Below are positions 57,437 to 64,000 of a DNA stretch of 64,000 bases, piece after piece. The position numbers were made by a program, and so were the translations under genes. A model generated the notes under the pieces. That model was given only the letters and a program-made list of their open reading frames with translations, did no database searches and had not been told where the DNA came from. Source of the DNA: Antilocapra americana (taxonomy: Eukaryota; Chordata; Mammalia; Artiodactyla; Antilocapridae); assembly GCA_007570785.1 (NCBI GenBank), contig ML662442.1, positions 61,852,217 to 61,916,216 on the forward strand. Reading direction: 5' to 3'. How positions within the stretch are numbered: the stretch's first letter is position 1; every line of letters starts with the position of its first letter.

Positions 57437-58164
57437 CACACACACACATACTCTTCAGGTTTTTGTAACTTGGTTGGAGAGAAAAATATTGATACCTAAA
57501 GATACAAGCTAGTTTGTGAGTGGCACAGGACCACCAAAAGCATTTTTGATTCCTTAGGAGAGTATTGTGTGGATGTATATATTCATAGTTCTCTGAAGAA
57601 AGTATTTGTACATTCTATTAGTTTCTCCTCAGACTTTTAAAACCATAATTACTTTCATTGTTGGGGACTTGTTGGAATACTCAGGGGTGATGTCTTGGAG
57701 GAAGTAAGATAAACTTAGCACCTAAAAGTTGTGTAAGATGTCTGTGGGTGGGGACACATATGTATAAAAGGAGAGCATTATATGAGAGATCAAGAGTACA
57801 AGTGATGATACAAAGCAGGAAAGTGTATAGTAAATTTATTCAGAAATGACAAGTAGGCAGCCACATTGAATTAGAGCTGAATTAAGTTAAGCCAAATTAT
57901 AGAAGTCTTTTGATTCTAACTAAGATATTATTGGTAGAATGGGATCTTCAAATACTTTTGTAAGTTAAAGTTGATTGTGGTGTATAAAACAGACTGGGAA
58001 GTGAAAACAGATGAAGTTGGTTTTAGTTTTTTTTGTGTATATTAGTTTATGTAAAATTTAATATGAATAAGAACAAGAAGAAATTAGGATGAGAGAAAAT
58101 AAGAACAGACCTGGAAAGGTCTTTTAAGCTGTATGTGCATGGATATAGGAGCTATAAATATATT
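57437..58164. other. Unassigned stretch
   Basis: About 0.7 kb, AT-rich, nothing recognised after the (CA)n run. Confidence 0.45.
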
Positions 58165-58370
58165 CATTCACCCCAGCAGAAATGACTTGAGTGCCTGTGG
58201 TATGAGCCAGGCACTGTTCCAGGAATTTGAAACACATCAGTGAAAAAAGCAGTGTTAGCGCTGCTGAGATGTTTACATCTGAGAGGATGATACAGAAATC
58301 CTAAGTGAATGGGACAGTTATGGCACCAAAAGGTGCTAGTTGTGAAAGGGGAAAACATTACAAATCAGTG
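58165..58370 (-). mobile_element. L2 LINE 3' fragment, antisense
   Basis: 'GAGTGCCTGTGGTATGAGCC', 'AGGCACTGTTCCAGGAATTT', 'CATCAGTGAAAAAAGCAG' and 'GATGTTTACATCTGAGAGG' match the antisense L2 terminus. Confidence 0.65.
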
Positions 58371-58894
58371 GAGGTATTTCTAAATTTTTGTGCTGAAATA
58401 GTACACAAGAAATTTGCTCCTTGAAATTTGAAAGAGACAATATTACATGTCATTAATATTCTATTTGAACTAAAGAATAAAGTAACAATAATATTTAAAT
58501 TAAACATTTCAGAACCATCTTATACTTTATCTAGCTGAAAGTTCTACAGTGAACTGACAGAAATGGCAAAAGAAAAGAAAAAAAAGAAGGAAAAAGAATT
58601 GGAAAAATCTGAAGTAATTGGATAGCTGGAGAGAAGCATTGAATTGACTGGGTATTAAACATACTATAAAACAAAAAATCTTCAACATATGACAGTTTAC
58701 ATTCCTGTTTGTAATAGTGAGATTTAAGTCTGAGAATGCATTTCCCTCAAGAGTATTTCTGTCAGTGAGCCTGACTACTTACATTCTTAAGAAAGGATTG
58801 ACAATAAGTTATAAAATTCACACAGGACCTCGGCACTGTAATGATAGTAGAAAGTTTCTTTGGTTGTTTTAGATTTATGTGAAATTCAAAATTT
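58371..58894. other. Unassigned stretch
   Basis: About 520 bp, nothing recognised; a purine-rich run (AAAAGAAAAGAAAAAAAAG) lies at about 58568-58600. Confidence 0.45.
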
Positions 58895-59290
58895 TAAGTT
58901 AGTGAGTATTTAATAAGTACTTTTTATGTTCAAGGTACTGCAAAAGTTAATAGGAGTTTTTAAAAAATGAATAAAATAGAGAATTTATCTTCAAGAAATT
59001 TGCCACCTAAATAGGGAAACAAGCATGTTAAAAGTTAAAACAAACCATAACAAAATCACAGCAAAACATGATTAAAGGAGCTTAGAAAAAGGATGTCTGA
59101 TTCTACTTGAGGTTATCTGGCAAGCTATGCCTGAAGTATGAATCTCAAGATGTCTCAAAGGTTGACCAAATGAGAAAGGATACTTTTCTGTCATAGGAGA
59201 CTACAGACAATTGCACTGAAGAGGTGTAAAGATGAGTATGCTCAAGAAAGTGAAAACTGAATGGTAGAATATTGGTGGAGTTGTCAGAAG
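58895..59290 (-). mobile_element. L2 LINE fragment, antisense
   Basis: 'GAGTATTTAATAAGTACTTT', 'GTTCAAGGTACTGC', 'AATAGGGAAACAAGCATGTT' and the following A/G-rich segment fit the antisense L2 end, diverged. Confidence 0.5.
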
Positions 59291-60149
59291 GCATGACATG
59301 ACCCTGGACTGGCTAGCTGCTGAAAGGCCTTTGCCCACCAGCACATATTCAAGCATTCTGAAGTTGAGTCCTCTGAACCCTATAATGTGAGAAGAAATAA
59401 TGCTGTCATTATAATCCCTAAATATACATTTATGTCAAGTAATAACACAAATATGTGAAGTGAAGTAGGATGGTGTAGTCTAATGTATATCAAGTGGTCA
59501 TTTTTGCAGGGTGAACCTAGATTCCCTGGGGTGAAGGAGAATCAGACCATAAATAGATAAGGTAGGTTTAATGAACTTCTAGAAGGCAATCTTCATCTAG
59601 TCAGACTATAGAAGAGAGTCACAAAAGAATAATTCTACTTTATTAATTTAGCTAATAAATATTAACTGCCCATAATATAACACTGTGGGAGATGACAGTC
59701 TTGGTGTTGAGGAGTTTGTGTTTCCACAAACATNATGATCTTTGAGTCTGAGGAACTAAATAGAACCTGCTGAATGATGTTATGGTTACTTCCTGCCCCG
59801 TAGGTGTCTTGAGTGAATTATATTGGTGATCTTCAAAGATTAGGAAGGTTAATGGGCAATTACATTTCTTAATGTAACTGTAAGTGCTTTTTTTGTGAAC
59901 TGAATGTTAGCCTATTTATAAGACATGCCACAAAGCGGTCTAGTGGGAAACTCTTTAACTTGGTGCTACAAACTTGGTGTTGTGAAAAATAAAACAAGTA
60001 AGGCAGCATCTTAAGCATATAATAAAAATAAAAGAAAAAGAAATGCATGAGCAGAACAAAGAGATAGCATTAGAAACCATGACAGATAGTGTCAGTTGGG
60101 GGCCTACATGCAAGCATTCACTGATTTTGTTCATGCTCTGCCCAGGGGT
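59291..60149. other. Unassigned stretch containing one ambiguous base
   Basis: No gene or named repeat. The single N of the window is at 59734, an unresolved base. Confidence 0.5.
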
Positions 60150-60545
60150 GTTGAGTATCAAGAGAATTTGGCTTCCTCCCTAACTCCAAGGGTGAAGCTT
60201 GATTAGTCCAAGCCAATTATGGTAATTCCATACCCTGCCAAGTGATTCATTCTGGCCGGGGCATGTGACAGAATTTTGGCAAGTGATATGTAAAGGGAAA
60301 TCAGTTAGACCGCTTTAGGGACACTTTTAGCCATTCCTATTTAGGGATGTGAAGAAGACAATATGTCCTCTGCTTTGGAATATTGTTGTGTAAGGATGAA
60401 ATGTTTGAATCTACTGCAGCCATCTCACTATCAGGAGAAGACAATTAAGGACATTCAGATGATGGCAGTAGGGAAGAGATGGAAAGAACCTGAGTTGTTC
60501 ATGGTAAAATGGACTGGCAGATTAACCAACTAACCATTCCTACCC
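60150..60545 (+). mobile_element. Possible mammal-wide LTR relic (MLT-like)
   Basis: 'GGGTGAAGCTTGATTAGTCC', 'AAGCCAATTATGGTAATTCC', 'GCAAGTGATATGTAAAGGGA', 'CTACTGCAGCCATCTCACTA' and 'GATGGAAAGAACCTGAGTTG' follow the order of an MLT1-like LTR. Assigned by eye only. Confidence 0.5.
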
Positions 60546-61139
60546 TGCTATATCTATGAACTCTCTATATGATATAACAAATGTCTTTACTGAAGCCAGT
60601 TTTGTTTTAGTGACTTTTCTCTTTCTTGCAGCCAAAGCATTGTTGAGACAGAAAGACTTTTCCTCTTCCCTCTTAGAATCAAAGTCTGAGGGCCTGCAAA
60701 TTAAATTGACAACAGACAGATCAATGGGAGAAAGACATATGTTTCTTTATTGATATTAATATTTTATGTGTATGCAGCCCATATAGATAAAAAAGGAAAG
60801 CATAAAGAGAAAGTTAGGTTCAGGGCATATATACCATTTTAACAAAGAAAAAGGGAGTTTGGACTGCTTGGGGCAGTAAATTATGGGAAGATGACTAGAA
60901 AATGTATAGTAGATAAGGGTTATTGAGTGTGGTTTGTTCTGCAAATAATTGTTTCCTCTTTGTGGAGAGGGGAACACAGTTACAAATGGAAATTTATGCT
61001 TTGTTTTAGGAAAAAGGGGGAAGTGCAGAGAGTTCTACTTGTATCTGCTGCTTCTCTATTGCCTTCAGCTCAAAATAGTTCTTATGTCAGATGACATATG
61101 TTGAAGTGGTATATTCTATTCCCCTTTGACATTCTACAT
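60546..61139. other. Unassigned stretch
   Basis: About 600 bp. No recognised family; it sits between two LTR-like relics, but no retroviral motif can be seen. Confidence 0.42.
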
Positions 61140-61530
61140 GATATAGCAATATTTCATGTTATGACCCAATGTTGTGTTCCCCCGACATTCATGTGTTGAA
61201 ATCCTACCCCCTAAATGATGTTTCAGGAGGTAGGGTTTCGGGGAGATATTTAGGATTTGATGAGGTCATGAGGGTGGAGCTACCATGAGTGGGATTAGTT
61301 CCCGTATGAGAGTCGAAGGAGAGCTTGCTTTCCCTCTCTGTTCTCTGCTATGTGATGATACAAGAAGTTGACAGTGTACAACCCAGGAGGGGCCTCACTG
61401 CAGAACTCAGTCACACTGGCACCCTCATCTTGGATTTTCCATCTCCATAACTGTAGGAAATAAAATTTTGTTGTTTATAAGACACTTAACTTATGGTCTC
61501 TTGTTATAGTGGCCTGAGCTAACTAAGACA
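61140..61530 (+). mobile_element. Mammal-wide LTR relic (MLT/MST-like)
   Basis: 'CATTCATGTGTTGAAATCCT', 'GGAGGTAGGGTTTCGGG', 'TGATGAGGTCATGAGGGTGG', 'GAGTGGGATTAGTTCCCGTA', 'CATCTTGGATTTTCCATCTC', the AATAAA-type signal in 'GGAAATAAAATTTTGTTG', and the end 'CTGAGCTAACTAAGAC'. It is the sense counterpart of 27485-27835. Confidence 0.78.
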
Positions 61531-61964
61531 CCCATTCTTATGTTCTCAGAGTCTTGTTCAAGCTGATGTGTTCTCTAGAGGCTAAAGCAGATTGGAAAGT
61601 GTTTGTTTTTATGTTGGATGTATTTACAAATTATAATTTTTATGTCTATATTAAAACCAAATCATAAGCATCATTAAGGCAAAATTGGAGGTGATAAATG
61701 TGTTGAGAAATAAAAAAAACAAAATTAAAATGATTTACAAAAATTCTGCAGGCAGGTTTTCAACTGAAGCTTTCATAGTTTACAGTTAAGACACTTTTCT
61801 TATTTTGGGGATTACTAAGAGCAAAAACAGAAAGACCCAAAGCAAGTGATGAAGAGCTAGAAATGGATCAGGCAGATAGGTATTTTTCAGGTATGAAAAT
61901 AAACGCAGTTCTGTAGGAAACTTAAGGAAATGGTTGACCTCTCTCCCATTCTCTCTTGTGCTCA
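61531..61964. other. Unassigned stretch
   Basis: About 430 bp, nothing recognised. Confidence 0.45.
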
Positions 61965-62170
61965 CACACGTCTGACTCTTTGCAACCCCCATAGGCAGTA
62001 GCCTGCCAGGCTCCTTCTGTCCATGGAATTTTCCAGGCAAGAATACTGGAGTAGGTTGCCATTTCCTACTCCAGGGGATCTTTCTGACCTAGGGATCATC
62101 CACACCCATGTCTCCTGCATCTCCTGTGTTGGCAGGCCGATTCTTTACCACTGTGCCACCTGGGATGACC
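61965..62170 (-). mobile_element. Bov-tA SINE, antisense
   Basis: 'CACGTCTGACTCTTTGCAAC', 'GAGTAGGTTGCCATTTCCTA', 'CTCCTGCATCTCCTGTGTTG' (with an extra GTCTCCTGCATCTCC-like stutter) and 'GTGCCACCTGGGATG'. Confidence 0.92.
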
Positions 62171-63369
62171 TTTAGGTGTCCCTTACAAAGGCATATAAGT
62201 GAAACAAAAATTAATCCTTAAATAAAGATTAGGAGAAGATTCAGAGATTTGAATCATTATGATCAATAAATTTTCTCTGTGTCACTGTGGATATCATTTG
62301 TCTAGGGATCTGAATGACATTTATTAATAAGAACCTCTTGGTTATATGAAGTTGAATTTCATTGAAAGTAGGCTCTTATTTTGTGAAATATCTGACTGAG
62401 CATTTTTTATTTAGGAAGATATCATTTTAATTAGTGTTTTTGAAGGTTGAGTGGATAGTTTCATCGTTTAAAAGTAGTGACTTTTTTCCACAGACTTCAG
62501 TTCTATGTCATATATTACTGACCTTTAAAATGTCTCTGAATTATGGCTGTTTTCCTTTCTTAAGTTGGGAGAACTTTATTCCTGATTGAGACACAAGAAC
62601 TGAAAATGTCACTTTCCCTTTAGGTGTGACATGTGCAGGAAATCTTTTAGAAATGTTTAGTTTTCTAGTTTGGCGAAGTGCAGCTTCCAATTGTACAGAA
62701 TGTTAGGTCAATATTTTATTTTATTTTTTTAACCATTGGCATTTCTCACATTTAAGGGTAAGGGCTTGATGCTCATATAAAAACAAGAAACAGAACCCAC
62801 AAAAAAATCACCACCTATTTAAGGGAATTTTGTTCCAACTGAGAACAATTACTGGCAGTATTAACATATTAGCAAGAAATGTCGGAATTCAAATGGCCAG
62901 TCTGAGTGTTCAGTTTTTACCTGTTCTCTGATACTGGCTTAAGAAGGTTGTCTTTTAAAGGAAAAAGGTGATATTACATGGATTGTCAGGCAGCCATTCA
63001 TGGTTCCTATAATATGTGTCATGGCTCTGGACCAAGAAAGAATTGTTTACTCACTTGGAAATGTTGCATGTCCTGAAATTCATCAAGGGCTTAGTGTTTG
63101 GGTCGCTTGTCTCTAATAAATGATCATGGCACTTAAAAAATCATACTAGCAAACTTCCTAGACTGCTTGTAGAAAAATTAAATTTTCTCAATTACTTATT
63201 GATACCACAGCAGGACAGAGACCTGTACTAAGTCTTTATGGTTGTAGATAATTAAGAATCCACAGTCTAGCAGAAGGAAATGCAGAGATAACCAAGTGTA
63301 ACAGAGAGCTGCAAGTGATATAGTTGAAGTACAATTAAATGAAGGGACAAAGATTAGGTACCCTTTAAT
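62171..63369. other. Unassigned stretch
   Basis: About 1.2 kb, AT-rich, no gene or named repeat recognised. Confidence 0.45.
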
Positions 63370-63490
63370 GAAAAGAAAATCATTCATCCATTCCTGCAAT
63401 AAAAATCTATTGAACATCTCAAATGTGCCGGGAACCGTGATTTGTATGAGAGTTATGATGATGAGCAAAAAGAGACTTACGGAACGTATT
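63370..63490 (-). mobile_element. L2 LINE 3' tip, antisense
   Basis: 'GAAAATCATTCATCCATTCC', 'CTATTGAACATCTCAAATGT', 'GCCGGGAACCGTGATTTG' and 'TGATGATGAGCAAAAAGAGA' match the antisense terminus. Confidence 0.6.
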
Positions 63491-63741
63491 CTTGGAATAA
63501 GATATTAATTAAAATGTTTCACTAATATTTAATGACAAACTAGGTTAAGTATGTGTTGAAATCTACAGCTCAATGTGGGGTAAAGTAAATATAGGACAGA
63601 GAATTTAACTTCTTTTCTCAATGAGCTGGGAATGTGAGGTATATTCTGCACTTAGATTTAGCTCTGTGACCTTTTGATACTTTGTTTTCTTCATCTTCAA
63701 AACCAGGAGAGGTTATATTTGTCTTATCTCACAGAACAAAT
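63491..63741. other. Unassigned spacer
   Basis: Nothing recognised between the L2 tip and the terminal BovB. Confidence 0.5.
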
Positions 63742-64000
63742 CCCCACTTTGGCAACAAAGGTCTGTCTAGTCAAAGCTATGGTTTTTCCAGTAGTCGTGT
63801 ATGGATGTAAGAGTTGGACTATAAAGAAAGCTGAGCACTGAAGAATTGATACTTTTGAACTGTGGTATTGGAAAAGACTCTTGAGAGTCCCTTGGACAGC
63901 AAGGGGATCAAACCAGTCAGTCCTAAAGGAAATCAGTCCTGAATATTCATTGGAAGGACTGATGCTGAAGCTGAACCTCCAATATTTTGGCCACCTGATG
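63742..64000 (+). mobile_element. BovB fragment, sense, cut by the window end
   Basis: Begins 'CACTTTGGCAACAAAGG' and continues through 'GAGAGTCCCTTGGACAGCAA' to 'TTTTGGCCACCTGATG' at the last base. The post-RT coding region is present with stops (for example 'CACTGAAGAATTG'). The 3' tail should lie outside the window. Confidence 0.93.

Noticed and set aside
56897..57445. 182-codon minus-strand open frame, among the longest in the window
   Set aside because: It is the antisense of the BovB 3' end and the adjoining Bov-tA; no independent coding evidence.
1..64000. CRISPR arrays, operons, phage or prokaryotic systems
   Set aside because: Repeats are dispersed retroelements with eukaryotic target duplications; no bacterial gene organisation is present.

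Overview
The window is ruminant (bovid-type) nuclear DNA, AT-rich and made mostly of interspersed repeats. The diagnosis rests on abundant BovB LINE sequence, on Bov-A2 and Bov-tA SINEs on both strands, and on CHR-type tRNA SINEs, together with mammal-wide L1, L2, MIR, LTR and pogo/Tigger relics. No complete protein-coding gene, functional RNA gene or CpG-rich promoter can be supported. The species cannot be named from the sequence alone.

Layout. 0-10 kb: Bov-A, CHR and Bov-tA insertions, old L1 and MIR fragments, and one exon-like minus-strand reading frame (1252-1564) that no repeat I recognise explains. 10-14 kb: a long, decayed minus-strand L2, then an L1 3' end carrying a small Tigger/MER8-type transposon. 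14-23 kb: the SINE/BovB-dense part, with tandem and inverted Bov-tA copies and a Bov-A2 nested in a BovB whose two target duplications can both be read. 23-36 kb: poor in ruminant-specific repeats, with MIR, L1M and LTR relics and long unassigned AT-rich stretches. 36-39 kb: a younger L1 3' end with a 129-codon ORF2p tail still open. 39-49 kb: sparse, including a truncated U2 snRNA pseudogene at 44038-44094. 49-58 kb: BovB-rich, with an inverted BovB pair and a nearly full-length dead BovB (about 53.25-57.18 kb) interrupted by an antisense BovB fragment. 58-64 kb: L2 and LTR relics, one Bov-tA, and a BovB cut by the window end.

Nothing here forms an operon, pathway or undescribed system. The window reads as intergenic or deep intronic DNA. 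The points most worth checking are the exon-like frame near the left end, the unexplained repeat-poor stretches, and a few small structural events: perfect hairpins and nested insertions. Repeat family names come from recognition of consensus features by eye; no library search was run.
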